Origin: Chitinophagaceae bacterium | GTDB lineage: Bacteria > Bacteroidota > Bacteroidia > Chitinophagales > Chitinophagaceae | DNA: 64,000 nucleotides | NCBI GenBank assembly: GCA_947455215.1 | Contig: CANGNA010000016.1 | Span: 1-64,000 of the forward strand | Direction: 5' to 3' | Shown here: positions 26,971 through 35,743 of the stretch, piece by piece | Position numbering within the stretch: position 1 is the stretch's first letter | Layout of the letters: each line of letters starts with the position of its first letter | Program-made: the position numbers and the translations under genes | The notes under the pieces: model-generated | Told to the model about the DNA's origin: nothing | The model's database searches: none | Seen by the model: the letters and a program-made list of their open reading frames with translations, nothing else

Positions 26971-28374
26971 CTACAGGATCTCTTTCTTTACATCCTCCAG
27001 TATATCCAGGGTCTCTTCTTTGCTGTTGCCTTCTGCATATATGCGCAGCAGCGGCTCGGTGCCCGATGCACGCAGCATCATCCAGCCGCCATTGTCCAGG
27101 TGATACTTCACACCATCTATGGTCTCTATGCGGTTAAAGGTATACTTGCCGAATTGCTTGTAACCATTGGCCTGCGCCTTGGCTATTATCGCTTCTTTCT
27201 TGCTGTTTTCTATGTGCATGTCTGCGCGCTCATATACAAAGCGACCTACCACAGAGTATACTTCTTCGCACAGTTCTTTCAGTGTCTTACCAGACTGTGT
27301 CATAAATTCGTACAATACAAGACCGTCATAAATACCATCACGCTCCGGTATGTGGCCTTTCACAGCTATGCCGCCGCTTTCTTCGCCACCCACCAGCACG
27401 TCTTCGTTCACCATTATCTCACTAATGTATTTAAAGCCTATCGGTGTTACTTCCACTGGCAGGCCATACATTTCAGCCATACGCTTCACTCGGTCTGTTG
27501 CAGAGAAGGCTATGGCCACCTTGCCGGTCATATGCTTATACTTGAACAGGTAGTGTATCAGCAGCAGCAGTATATGGTGTGCATCCACAAACTTGCCGTC
27601 TTCGTCAAACAGGCCTATGCGGTCGGCATCGCCGTCAGTTGCCAGGCCTACTTTCAATTCAGGAGTGCTGGCTATAGCCTTGGCCATTTCCTGCAGGTTT
27701 TTATCCAGCGGCTCCGGTGCAGTGCCCCCAAAGCCCGGGTTATACTCGCAATGGAACAGTACAGCATTAGGTAGCAGCCTGCGCACTACGTTCTGGCCTG
27801 CGCCATACATTGCATCGTATGCCAGCTTGAACGGAGATTTGTTCAGCGCGTCAAAATCAAACTTGGTTTTCAGGTAGTCCACATACATGTCCTCCAGGTT
27901 GATGTATTCCAGCATGCCCTGCTGTTCGTAGTATTCCAACGATTCTGATGGGATAGTTACATCCTCAGGTATCATGGCTTCAACCGCAGCAATGTGCTTA
28001 GGGCTGGCAGGGCCACCGTGCGGGCCTTTCAGTTTAAATCCGTTGTATGTTGGCGGGTTGTGCGATGCGGTGATCACAACACCCTGCTGTGCACTCATCT
28101 TCAGTACACCCAGCGATATCATCGGGGTGCTTATGAAGCCCTTAGCCAATGCTACCTTTACACCATTAGCGCAAAGTACCTTAGCTACTGTTTCGGTGAA
28201 CAGTGGTCCGCCAAAGCGGCAATCGTGGCCTACAACCACTTTTGGTTGCTGGTTATCTTTCAGCAACCAGTCAGCCAGGCCCTTGGTTACACGGGCAACA
28301 TTAAATACCGTAAAATCCTGGGCTATTATCGCTCGCCAGCCGTCCGTTCCAAACTTTATCTTGTCTACAGTCAT
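26971..28374 (-). CDS. Phosphoglucomutase/phosphomannomutase family protein
   Basis: A 467-aa alpha-D-phosphohexomutase that interconverts hexose 1- and 6-phosphates for sugar-nucleotide synthesis. The N-terminus KIKFGTDGWRAIIAQDF is standard. The phosphoserine loop is VVITASHNPPTYNGFKLKGP (Ser about residue 103), the Mg-binding loop is TDGDADRIGLFDEDG, the sugar-specificity loop is GGEESGGIAVKG and the phosphate-binding loop is RASGTEPLLRIYAEG. All four are intact. Glucose versus mannose preference cannot be read from sequence. A TACATTTG -7 element occupies 28401-28408 on the minus strand. Confidence 0.92.
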   Translation of the reverse strand: MTVDKIKFGTDGWRAIIAQDFTVFNVARVTKGLADWLLKDNQQPKVVVGHDCRFGGPLFTETVAKVLCANGVKVALAKGFISTPMISLGVLKMSAQQGVVITASHNPPTYNGFKLKGPHGGPASPKHIAAVEAMIPEDVTIPSESLEYYEQQGMLEYINLEDMYVDYLKTKFDFDALNKSPFKLAYDAMYGAGQNVVRRLLPNAVLFHCEYNPGFGGTAPEPLDKNLQEMAKAIASTPELKVGLATDGDADRIGLFDEDGKFVDAHHILLLLIHYLFKYKHMTGKVAIAFSATDRVKRMAEMYGLPVEVTPIGFKYISEIMVNEDVLVGGEESGGIAVKGHIPERDGIYDGLVLYEFMTQSGKTLKELCEEVYSVVGRFVYERADMHIENSKKEAIIAKAQANGYKQFGKYTFNRIETIDGVKYHLDNGGWMMLRASGTEPLLRIYAEGNSKEETLDILEDVKKEIL

Positions 28375-28400
28375 CTGTATTATTTTATTTCTATGAGTCG

Positions 28401-28408
28401 CAAATGTA
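28401..28408 (-). promoter_or_regulatory. TAnnTTTG -7 element of the phosphohexomutase gene
   Basis: The minus strand reads TACATTTG here, 26 nt before the ATG at 28374, matching the Bacteroidota consensus. No clear -33 element. Confidence 0.45.
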
Positions 28409-28498
28409 AAAAACCTTTTCTATCTGCCCGTTTTTTTTGATCATGTTTCGTTTGCGGATGGTATTCTCCTCTGTTATTTACGCCTTGTCCAATTTATG

Positions 28499-28518
28499 AA
28501 ATTTGGTTCGCCTAATTT
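28499..28518. promoter_or_regulatory. DtxR/MntR-like operator palindrome upstream of the Nramp gene
   Basis: AAATTTGG-TTCG-CCTAATTT: two 8-bp half-sites with one mismatched pair. The TTWGG-N4-CCWAA core resembles the DtxR-family operator form TTAGGttagCCTAA. It overlaps the -33 element (TTTG 28502-28505) of the Nramp promoter, a position suited to repression by metal-bound MntR. Regulator identity is inferred; no mntR gene is in the window. Confidence 0.6.
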
Positions 28519-28533
28519 TATAGTGTAATTTTG
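28502..28533 (+). promoter_or_regulatory. Bacteroidota-type promoter of the Nramp transporter gene
   Basis: TTTG at 28502-28505, a 20-bp spacer, then TAATTTTG at 28526-28533: a full match to TTTG-N19/21-TAnnTTTG. Predicted transcription start about 28540, giving a leader of roughly 8 nt before ATG 28548. Confidence 0.7.
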
Positions 28534-28547
28534 TCGGCTACAATATA

Positions 28548-30428
28548 ATGACCACAGAAAATCACGACAGATCGCTGCACGACGTACATGCCTCCATAGA
28601 CCCGGCAGTGGCACGCGGCAAATGGAAAAAGGTGTTTGCCTTTTTCGGCCCGGCATACCTGGTCAGTGTAGGTTATATGGATCCGGGCAACTGGGCTACT
28701 GATATTGCAGGGGGCAGCCAGTTTGGTTACGGCCTCATCTGGGTGCTGCTCATGAGCAATATTATGGCCCTGGTATTGCAATCACTCAGTGCCCGGCTGG
28801 GTATTGTTCAGGGGCGAGACCTGGCCCAGTGCAGTCGCGATCTGTATCCGCCGTTCGTCAATTATGTGTTATATGCCCTGGCCGAAATTGCTATTGCCGC
28901 CTGCGATCTCGCTGAGGTGCTGGGTATGGCCATAGGGCTCAACCTGTTATTTGGTATGTCCCTGATGGCCGGCGTCATCCTTACTCTGCTCGATACCTTC
29001 CTGCTCCTCTACCTGCAAAAGCTGGGTATGCGCAAAATGGAAGCTTTTATCATCGCACTCATCAGCATTATCGGTATCTGCTTTTTATCAGAGATACTTT
29101 TTGCCAGGCCGTCTTTTGCCCAGGTGGCGCATGGTTTTGTGCCACATATACAAAACAGTGCGGCCTTGTATATTGCCATAGGCATCATAGGTGCCACGGT
29201 AATGCCTCATAATTTGTACCTCCATTCTGCATTGGTGCAAACCCGTAAGATCGGTACAGACGAGGTGTCGGTACGCAAGGCTATTCGTTTTAATATTATG
29301 GATAGCAGCATTGCGCTCAATATCGCATTCCTGGTCAATGCCGCCATACTCATCCTTGCCGGTACGGTATTCTTCAATACTGGCAATCACGATGTGGCTA
29401 CCATACAGGATGCACACAAATTGCTGGCACCACTGCTGGGCAGCAAGTGGGCGGCCATTCTGTTTGCAGTAGCTCTGGTAGCGGCCGGTCAAAGCTCTAC
29501 GGTCACTGGCACTCTTGCCGGACAGATCATAATGGAAGGTTATCTGCACCTCCGGCTCAACCCCGTTGCGCGCAGGCTCATAACCCGCCTGCTGGCAATA
29601 GTGCCCGCAGTGCTTACCATACTCATCGCCGGCGATAGCAAGCTGAATGATCTGCTGGTATTCAGCCAGGTATTGTTAAGCATGCAGCTGGCCTTTGCGG
29701 TCATCCCCCTCATCCATTTTGTCAGCGATAAGGCCAAAATGGGCAAGTTTGCCATCGGCACCGCCACCAAGGTTGTTTCATGGGTCATCGCCATTATTAT
29801 ATTGTCGCTCAACATTAAGCTGGTAACCGAAAGCGTTGCCCAGTGGCTGTCTATGACCAGTAGTATATGGTTGCAGGCCCTTATTATAACTGTGATAGTA
29901 TTTATTGCCGGGGTCCTGGTCATTACTATTATATATCCTTTTATACTGAAGCGTAAGGAAGCTGCAAAGAACATACACCATGCCACCCCTGCCGACCTCT
30001 TTGCCGGTGTTGTGCCGGAGCCTTTCCATAAGATCGCCCTGGCGTTGGATTTTACAGAGCGAGATATGCTGGTCATTCAGTATGCGCTAAAACTGGCCCG
30101 TCCCGATACATCGTTCGTTCTGGTGCATGTGGTAGAGAGCGTATCGGCCACCGTAGTAGGCAATACTGCCGACGACTCCGAGACCCTGCAAGACCGCCAG
30201 ACATTAGACAATTATGTGGCGCAGTTGGCTGCCCGTGGGCTTGCCGCCGAGGGTATATTGGGCTTCAAAAACAGGGTAGGGGAGATCGCCCGCATCGTTA
30301 ACGAGCAGCAATGCGACCTCCTGGTTATCGGCAGCCACGGCCACAAAACCACCAAAGACTGGCTATTCGGCGAAACCATCAACTCCGTAAGACACCGCAT
30401 AACCGTCCCGGTATTCATCGCTCGATAG
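28548..30428 (+). CDS. mntH: Nramp divalent metal transporter fused to a universal stress protein domain
   Basis: A 626-aa fusion. Residues ~25-470 are an Nramp (NRAMP/MntH) H+-coupled Mn2+/Fe2+ transporter with about 11 helices: the helix-1 metal site is YMDPGNWATDIAGG and the helix-6 site is ATVMPHNLYLHSALVQT. GQSSTVTGTLAGQIIMEG is the conserved cytoplasmic loop. Residues ~490-626 form a UspA domain (KIALALDFTERDMLVIQYAL ... DLLVIGSHGHKTTKDWLFGE) whose GSHG-x9-G pattern resembles ATP-binding Usp proteins. The fusion suggests nucleotide or stress control of metal uptake. A DtxR/MntR-like operator overlaps its promoter. Confidence 0.92.
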   Translation: MTTENHDRSLHDVHASIDPAVARGKWKKVFAFFGPAYLVSVGYMDPGNWATDIAGGSQFGYGLIWVLLMSNIMALVLQSLSARLGIVQGRDLAQCSRDLYPPFVNYVLYALAEIAIAACDLAEVLGMAIGLNLLFGMSLMAGVILTLLDTFLLLYLQKLGMRKMEAFIIALISIIGICFLSEILFARPSFAQVAHGFVPHIQNSAALYIAIGIIGATVMPHNLYLHSALVQTRKIGTDEVSVRKAIRFNIMDSSIALNIAFLVNAAILILAGTVFFNTGNHDVATIQDAHKLLAPLLGSKWAAILFAVALVAAGQSSTVTGTLAGQIIMEGYLHLRLNPVARRLITRLLAIVPAVLTILIAGDSKLNDLLVFSQVLLSMQLAFAVIPLIHFVSDKAKMGKFAIGTATKVVSWVIAIIILSLNIKLVTESVAQWLSMTSSIWLQALIITVIVFIAGVLVITIIYPFILKRKEAAKNIHHATPADLFAGVVPEPFHKIALALDFTERDMLVIQYALKLARPDTSFVLVHVVESVSATVVGNTADDSETLQDRQTLDNYVAQLAARGLAAEGILGFKNRVGEIARIVNEQQCDLLVIGSHGHKTTKDWLFGETINSVRHRITVPVFIAR

Positions 30429-30440
30429 CCTCCAAAAATA

Positions 30441-30755
30441 GTCGGACGGAAAGCAGGTGGGCAACTCCCCTCTTGCCAAAGAGGGGACGATATTCGACCA
30501 AGCGTAGCGCGTTGTCGAATGTCGGGGGTGATAGGACGGTAACCGGAATAAGTTTCGAAACTATTCTTACACTTCAATAGTTGGGCGAAATTTGCAATTT
30601 CGTCCTTAGGTGCAGGCCATCTCCCGATGGCCGAAGTCAACATTAATTCTGCGTAAACCCCTATTGCTCTGAAAGAGCAACAGACAATAGCCCGGGATGT
30701 AGTCCAGGGTAAAGATTAAAAAAATGGAACAAACTCTGTAAGAGCGAAAGATACC
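30441..30755. repeat. Chain of hairpin repeats between convergent genes
   Basis: A 328-bp gene-free gap with at least four perfect small hairpins in a row: CCCCTCTT/AAGAGGGG (30467-30486), CGAAATT/AATTTCG (30586-30602), GGCCATC/GATGGCC (30615-30632) and TTGCTCT/AGAGCAA (30664-30680). A weaker CCCGG...CCAGGG pair follows near 30690-30710. The last part (TTGCTCTGAAAGAGCAA, then ATAGCCCGGG and 'ACTCTGTAAGAGCGAAAGA') resembles dispersed intergenic repeats I recall from other Bacteroidota. No ORF is supported. Confidence 0.6.
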
Positions 30756-30756
30756 C

Positions 30757-31332
30757 TCACTTAAACCGTATCGTCTCCTGATGCAACGACCCATCATATT
30801 CATAGGTACTCATATTCTCTACCGACCTTATCAGCGCATCAAATTCGCCTTTACATTTAGGAAACAGCTCACTGGTCACATCGCACACCACCTGCACCGC
30901 CTTGCCTTTATGTATGTAAATAACGTAATAGATAGTATGTTTCAGCTTCTTACTATCGGTGTATGTGCCTTTAAATCCTATCGCATACTGGTGTTTCAGC
31001 AATTTCGGTTCAGACAGATAAGAAAATACATCAATAGCCTCAAAACTCAGTTTTTCCCGTTTATACCCCGAATAATCCACTATATCAGCAGTATCGGGCA
31101 CATTTTCAATGATGAATGCAATATTGGGTATCACTTCCCTCCCACTACTATCCGTCAGCGCTGTCCTTTTATAGGTGTACACATGCGGAAAGTTATCTGT
31201 GCTACTACTTGTTAAGTGCCATTTGTCGTTGGGCAATTTATATCTGATATCGGCTTCTTTAATTGTTTGTAGCTGGGCATCAGCGCCTACGACAAATAAG
31301 ATACTTGCAATCAGGCATAAAAATTTTGTCAT
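30757..31332 (-). CDS. Secreted protein of unknown function
   Basis: A 191-aa protein from ATG 31332 (MTKFLCLIASILFVVGADAQ, a good signal peptide); an ATG five codons upstream (31347) is also in frame. The mature part has alternating strands (YKLPNDKWHLTSSSTDNFPH, VIPNIAFIIENVP, YAIGFKGTYTDSKKLKHTIY, GKAVQVVCDVTSELFPKCKG) reminiscent of the PsbP/DUF1795 fold, in which such proteins are often lipid- or stress-related periplasmic factors. The resemblance is only at fold level. Two cysteines flank the C-terminal helix. It stands 17 bp downstream of the type IX cargo gene and may be co-transcribed. Confidence 0.6.
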   Translation of the reverse strand: MTKFLCLIASILFVVGADAQLQTIKEADIRYKLPNDKWHLTSSSTDNFPHVYTYKRTALTDSSGREVIPNIAFIIENVPDTADIVDYSGYKREKLSFEAIDVFSYLSEPKLLKHQYAIGFKGTYTDSKKLKHTIYYVIYIHKGKAVQVVCDVTSELFPKCKGEFDALIRSVENMSTYEYDGSLHQETIRFK

Positions 31333-31364
31333 ATAACGTTTCGTCATTATTGCGCAAACATAGC

Positions 31365-32975
31365 CTATTCCTTTATCAACTTCAGCACCTGCCCCGGGGT
31401 GTGTTCACCCCATATGCGCATCATGTACACTCCCGCACTTAGCTGGCTTATATCTACTACATTGTCGGTCAGGGCAAGCTGCCCTGTGGCTGCAATACGG
31501 CCTGTAGCATCTAAAATGGTGTAAGCTGCTCCCGCAGTATAGGCGTCTGTAGATAATAGTATACTTCCTTTTGCAGGGTTGGGCGACAGCTGCCAATTCG
31601 GCTGATCTTCTTTCGCTACCGGCGTTATCCCCAAAGCAAAACCACGGAAATCCAGCGGGTCGCCGGTGGTTTTATACCATATATTTTTGCTGATATTATC
31701 ATAACCGCAAACAAAAATGCTCGGCGGCAGGGTAGGCACATTGTCCAGTTGCGATGCCGAAGGATCTATGATGTTCTCGGAAAGGTCGCAGTTCACGGTA
31801 TGGTAGTCCGGCGACATAGCCGTCCCTGTCACATTGCTTATCTGCTGTGCGTATATATCATTTACATTGGTGGCCCTGTAAACGGTCGTGTAAGAGTTGC
31901 CCGGGCCCAGTACGCTCATAGGCGCTGTTACATAATAATACGGATAAGTAGTTTGCGATATCAGCAGGTTCGGTACACCTGTTTTATCATTAAACTGGTA
32001 TATGGCAGCATTAGCATCCCTGTACGCTATATTATATCTGGGTATTGTTGCTGTGGTGCTGTTCATGGGATATAGGTCGGCGGCATCTATTCTCGGCTCT
32101 TTGCCGTTGCTGGCTATAATGTCCGGGGTCGAAAGCGCCCCTGTGCCAATATTCCACTCCACATAGTAAATGTGGTAGCTAAAGTCCATATACGTAAGCA
32201 GCCCCATCCTGTCTGTTTCTCCGCTGTTGTCGCGCTGTATGCCTGCTATGTCTGGGTATGCCAGTTCTGTTAGCGCTGTTACAGTTGCATATCGGGCTGT
32301 GCTCATGTGCGTTGTGGCCTGGCTGTATATGTCCCTGAAATTGTCGGCCATGGCATGCACAACACCATTTTCCAGCCAGGTTAGTGTAAACCAGTCGCTG
32401 CTTATCTTATCTGGCAGCCCTGGTACTCTTATTTCATTAATGATATCTCCTCTGGGTTGCGCTGTGGCCGATACATTGCCTGTTGTCGTCAGTTGCACCC
32501 CCGTCGTTGGTGCGCCGATATCGGTCGTGTACGAAAGCCCACCCGAAAACGAGTTCCTGGCAGGGTAAACGTCCATAAACAGGTCGCTTGTTCCCGCTGG
32601 TGTTGTGGCCAGGTACACTACCGATACCCATAGAAAAGCGCCGTATCCTCCTGGCGTGCCAATCATAATGCATGGGTTGGAAACAAAAGCGTATCCCGCA
32701 GGTGCGGCTATGTCAGTAGTTGGTAGGTTTATCGATCCATCGCCTGTTGTGAAATGGACATTGCCGGTAGCATCATCCCAGGCTACGCCATATATAGCAG
32801 TATTGCCCGATGTAGAATATTCTGCGCAATAACTACTACTCAGATGATTGGCGGTGGCCGATGTCGCAATAACATTTCCGCAACCGGATGCCGGAATAAT
32901 ACTCTGGGAATGCACTGTCAGCGAATAGCATATCGCTAGCAGAAATAAAACTGATAAGGTGAGTGGTCGTTTCAT
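31365..32975 (-). CDS. Secreted protein with type IX C-terminal sorting domain
   Basis: A 536-aa exported protein. Signal peptide MKRPLTLSVLFLLAICYSLT followed by VHSQS. The central ~400 residues are beta-rich with repeated WxxxxG/DxG elements (AIYGVAWDDATGNVHFTTGD, GLLTYMDFSYHIYYVEWNIG, IPRYNIAYRDANAAIYQFND) as in beta-propeller proteins. The last ~75 residues are a Por/type A sorting domain (NWQLSPNPAKGSILLSTDAY ... LSAGVYMMRIWGEHTPGQVL). It should be exported by Sec and then by the type IX system. No enzymatic motif is visible. Divergent from ctaB. Confidence 0.82.
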   Translation of the reverse strand: MKRPLTLSVLFLLAICYSLTVHSQSIIPASGCGNVIATSATANHLSSSYCAEYSTSGNTAIYGVAWDDATGNVHFTTGDGSINLPTTDIAAPAGYAFVSNPCIMIGTPGGYGAFLWVSVVYLATTPAGTSDLFMDVYPARNSFSGGLSYTTDIGAPTTGVQLTTTGNVSATAQPRGDIINEIRVPGLPDKISSDWFTLTWLENGVVHAMADNFRDIYSQATTHMSTARYATVTALTELAYPDIAGIQRDNSGETDRMGLLTYMDFSYHIYYVEWNIGTGALSTPDIIASNGKEPRIDAADLYPMNSTTATIPRYNIAYRDANAAIYQFNDKTGVPNLLISQTTYPYYYVTAPMSVLGPGNSYTTVYRATNVNDIYAQQISNVTGTAMSPDYHTVNCDLSENIIDPSASQLDNVPTLPPSIFVCGYDNISKNIWYKTTGDPLDFRGFALGITPVAKEDQPNWQLSPNPAKGSILLSTDAYTAGAAYTILDATGRIAATGQLALTDNVVDISQLSAGVYMMRIWGEHTPGQVLKLIKE

Positions 32976-33272
32976 GGTAGTACCTTTTAGTGGTTTATAT
33001 CCTAAAAGTACCCTCCTTAATTTGTATTAAAAAATATCAACATTTGAGTTAATAAATCGTTGATGCACATTAATTTGCTGTTTATTGTATTGACTATATT
33101 TATATTTGTTCGGCTTGTTGGCGACGGATGATAGCAAGGATGTTCCCATTTTTGTAGGGATAATATGCGTGCACCACCACAGATTTCGCGCGTGGTCTCG
33201 CGCTATGCAATACCTGTTAATAAATAGTAGCAGCATTTAGTATTTCCGGCCGTTCGCAATAGCAAAATGTAA

Positions 33273-33280
33273 TACCTTTG
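33273..33280 (+). promoter_or_regulatory. TAnnTTTG -7 element of ctaB
   Basis: TACCTTTG followed by CACCCG, a very typical Bacteroidota start region, 30 nt before ATG 33311. The rest of the 335-bp gap (32976-33310) between the divergent type IX cargo gene and ctaB is AT-rich and shows no ORF or strong hairpin. Confidence 0.6.
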
Positions 33281-33310
33281 CACCCGTAATTTATTTTTTT
33301 ATTAACACCG

Positions 33311-34246
33311 ATGCTGCAGGAACAGTCCATCAAGGGTAAATGGCATATAACGGCCATGGGGCGCGTTAAAGACTACAATCAGCTGCTGAAGCCAAATCTC
33401 AGCGGTATGGTGGTATTCAGCAGCGTTATCGGGTACCTTATGGCACCCGGCATACGGTTCGCCTGGGGCGATATGGACATCTGGCGCCAGATCATCACTC
33501 TTTTTATTGGGGGTATGATGGTCACTGGCGGGGCCAATACCATCAACCAGATACTGGAGCGAGAAAGCGATAAACTGATGAACCGCACCAAGTCACGGCC
33601 TATGCCCGACGGCCGTATGGAGTCGGTTGAGGCTTGGATATTCGCCCTAATCACAGGTCTTGGCGGCGCCGCATTGCTGGCCTACTATTTCAATATGCAG
33701 GCGGGCATGCTCAGCTTTTTCTCCCTTTTGCTATATGCGTTTGCTTATACCCCAATGAAAAAGGTGCACCCGGTGGCAGTGCTCATCGGTGCTATCCCCG
33801 GTGCGTTGCCTCCGCTTATTGGTTGGGTTGCTGCAACAGGTGCCGTTACCGGTATTTCCAGTTTTGGTGGTTGGGTGTTGTTCCTGTTCCAGTTCTTCTG
33901 GCAGTTCCCGCACTTCTGGGCTATTGCTTATGTGGCTTTCGACGATTATAACAGGGCAGGCATCCGCATGCTGCCTACAAGGGAGAAAGAAAGCAGGTTT
34001 ACCGGCTTACAGTGCATGTTCTACAGTATTGTACTCATACCACTGGCAACAGTGCCCCGTTTTATGCACCTCACCGGCAATATGGGTATGTATGTATGCC
34101 TGATGGCTGGCGCATTATACTTTGCAGCCTCTATCAACTTTTTCAGGAAGAATGATCACAAGTCTGCACGCCAGGTAATGTTTGCCTCTTTTATTTATCT
34201 GCCTGTTACCCTCCTGGCCCTTATTTGCGATAAAGTAATCAGTTAA
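33311..34246 (+). CDS. ctaB: Protoheme IX farnesyltransferase
   Basis: A 311-aa UbiA-family prenyltransferase (CtaB/CyoE) that farnesylates heme B to heme O for heme-copper oxidases. About eight to nine helices. The first Asp-rich loop is NTINQILERESDKLMNRTKSRP, matching the NxxxExxxDxxMxRTxxRP form of the family; the second loop region is AYVAFDDYNRAGIRMLPTRE, with the conserved D and MLP. The N-terminal ~30 residues are hydrophilic. It heads a plus-strand oxidase assembly operon: 18 bp separate it from the first subunit III gene. Confidence 0.94.
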   Translation: MLQEQSIKGKWHITAMGRVKDYNQLLKPNLSGMVVFSSVIGYLMAPGIRFAWGDMDIWRQIITLFIGGMMVTGGANTINQILERESDKLMNRTKSRPMPDGRMESVEAWIFALITGLGGAALLAYYFNMQAGMLSFFSLLLYAFAYTPMKKVHPVAVLIGAIPGALPPLIGWVAATGAVTGISSFGGWVLFLFQFFWQFPHFWAIAYVAFDDYNRAGIRMLPTREKESRFTGLQCMFYSIVLIPLATVPRFMHLTGNMGMYVCLMAGALYFAASINFFRKNDHKSARQVMFASFIYLPVTLLALICDKVIS

Positions 34247-34263
34247 GTAGTAAATTTTTAATA

Positions 34264-34884
34264 ATGGAAGGTATATTAAAGCCGAATACAGCAGACCGCA
34301 GAAAGATACATCCGCATAAATTTGCTTTGTGGATCGCCATGGGCAGCATTGCCATGATGTTTGCCGGTCTTACCAGCGGCTACATGGTGCGCAAAGCACA
34401 AGACAATTGGCGCTATTACAATCTGCCCACTATTTTTTGGGTGTCTACGGTGGTCATCCTGCTCAGCAGTATCACTATTTTTCTCGCCACAAAGGCGTTT
34501 AAAGATAGGGCTATGGCCCGCTACAGGTCTCTGTTGTTGCTCACAATAGTGCTCGGTGCCGCTTTCTGTGGCCTCCAGTATTATGGTTTTTACCAGTTGT
34601 ATCACCTGCCGCAGCAAATGCGCATCAACGGCCAGGTACTCAATGAGTATCTCCCGGTTAAGGTGAACGGTAACCCGTCAGAGTCGTTTTTGTTCATCAT
34701 CGCGGGGCTACATATAGCACATATTGCGGGCGGCATAGTGGCCATGATCATCACCTTTTTTCGCTCTTTCAGAACACGTGTAAAGGTCTATAACACAACA
34801 GGTTTGGAGATAGTTGGCGGTTATTGGCACTTCGTAGATATATTATGGATATATTTATTTATCTTCTTTCTGGTAAATCAATAA
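34264..34884 (+). CDS. Heme-copper oxidase subunit III (short form)
   Basis: A 206-aa, five-helix COX3-family protein. The start MEGILKPNTADRRKIHPHKF is followed by helices LWIAMGSIAMMFAGLTSGYM and FWVSTVVILLSSITIFLATK, then the helix-loop FLFIIAGLHIAHIAGGIVAM with the conserved GLHxAH and the terminal YWHFVDILWIYLFIFF signature. In Bacteroidota two subunit III proteins are commonly encoded side by side; this is the shorter one. The assembly partners (subunits I and II) are not in the window. Confidence 0.9.
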   Translation: MEGILKPNTADRRKIHPHKFALWIAMGSIAMMFAGLTSGYMVRKAQDNWRYYNLPTIFWVSTVVILLSSITIFLATKAFKDRAMARYRSLLLLTIVLGAAFCGLQYYGFYQLYHLPQQMRINGQVLNEYLPVKVNGNPSESFLFIIAGLHIAHIAGGIVAMIITFFRSFRTRVKVYNTTGLEIVGGYWHFVDILWIYLFIFFLVNQ

Positions 34885-34944
34885 AATTCTTTGCATTTTC
34901 GCACACAAATTCACAACAACCTAAGAATAATTTAAAACAAACTT

Positions 34945-35706
34945 ATGTCGCAAGCTACAGCTACTACAGCACAGGAGCAAAGTTTATGGGGCGGAGGACG
35001 CTCCCCGTTTAACGTGAGTTATGGTAAAATGATGATGTGGTTCTTCCTGTTGTCAGATGCCCTTACTTTCGGAGCTTTCCTTATCTCTTACGGTACTACG
35101 CGTTTTTTCAGCGCTGTTTGGCCCGATGCCAATACTGTGTTTAAATCATTCCCGTTTGCAGAAGGGCGGAACCTGCCACTGCTCTTCGTGAGCTTGATGA
35201 CATTCATACTCATCATGAGTTCGGTTACCATGGTGCTTGCAGTTCACTGCGGTCACTATGGCGATAAAAAAGGCGTAGCTAAGTGGTTACTGTGGACCAT
35301 CATCGGTGGTATCGCGTTCCTTGGTTGCCAGGCATGGGAATGGACGCACCTCGCAGGTGAGTGTGGCGGTCTTTGGGGCCAGTTCGTAGATGTTGCTACT
35401 CCGGTTAAGGAATACCAGCAGTTCTTCAACATGGGCGATGCGCATGTAGCTAATGTGTTCGCTACAGATCCTTTGGTAGCTATGCAGTCTACACACAACT
35501 TCTTCAACTACTTCTTTACTATCACTGGTTTCCACGGTGGTCACGTAACCAGCGGTGTTGTGTTCAACATCCTGATGCTCGTTAATACTGTTAATGGTGT
35601 TTATGAGCGTCGCGGCCACTACGAAATGGTTGAAAAGATCGGCCTTTACTGGCACTTTGTAGATCTGGTTTGGGTATTCGTATTCACTTGCTTCTACCTG
35701 CTCTAA
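34945..35706 (+). CDS. Heme-copper oxidase subunit III (long form)
   Basis: A 253-aa COX3-family membrane protein. It has WFFLLSDALTFGAFLISYGT (helix 1-2), FLGCQAWEWTHLAGECGGLW, then FFTITGFHGGHVTSGVVFNI (GxHxxHV-type lipid-site helix) and the closing LYWHFVDLVWVFVFTCFYLL. It is longer than the preceding copy owing to an extramembrane loop of ~60 residues between helices 3 and 4. The 60-bp gap upstream contains ATTCTTTGC and may hold a secondary promoter. Part of the ctaB operon. Confidence 0.91.
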   Translation: MSQATATTAQEQSLWGGGRSPFNVSYGKMMMWFFLLSDALTFGAFLISYGTTRFFSAVWPDANTVFKSFPFAEGRNLPLLFVSLMTFILIMSSVTMVLAVHCGHYGDKKGVAKWLLWTIIGGIAFLGCQAWEWTHLAGECGGLWGQFVDVATPVKEYQQFFNMGDAHVANVFATDPLVAMQSTHNFFNYFFTITGFHGGHVTSGVVFNILMLVNTVNGVYERRGHYEMVEKIGLYWHFVDLVWVFVFTCFYLL

Positions 35707-35743
35707 TCCTCTTTACAGCTCACAACAAAAAACTTAAAACACA

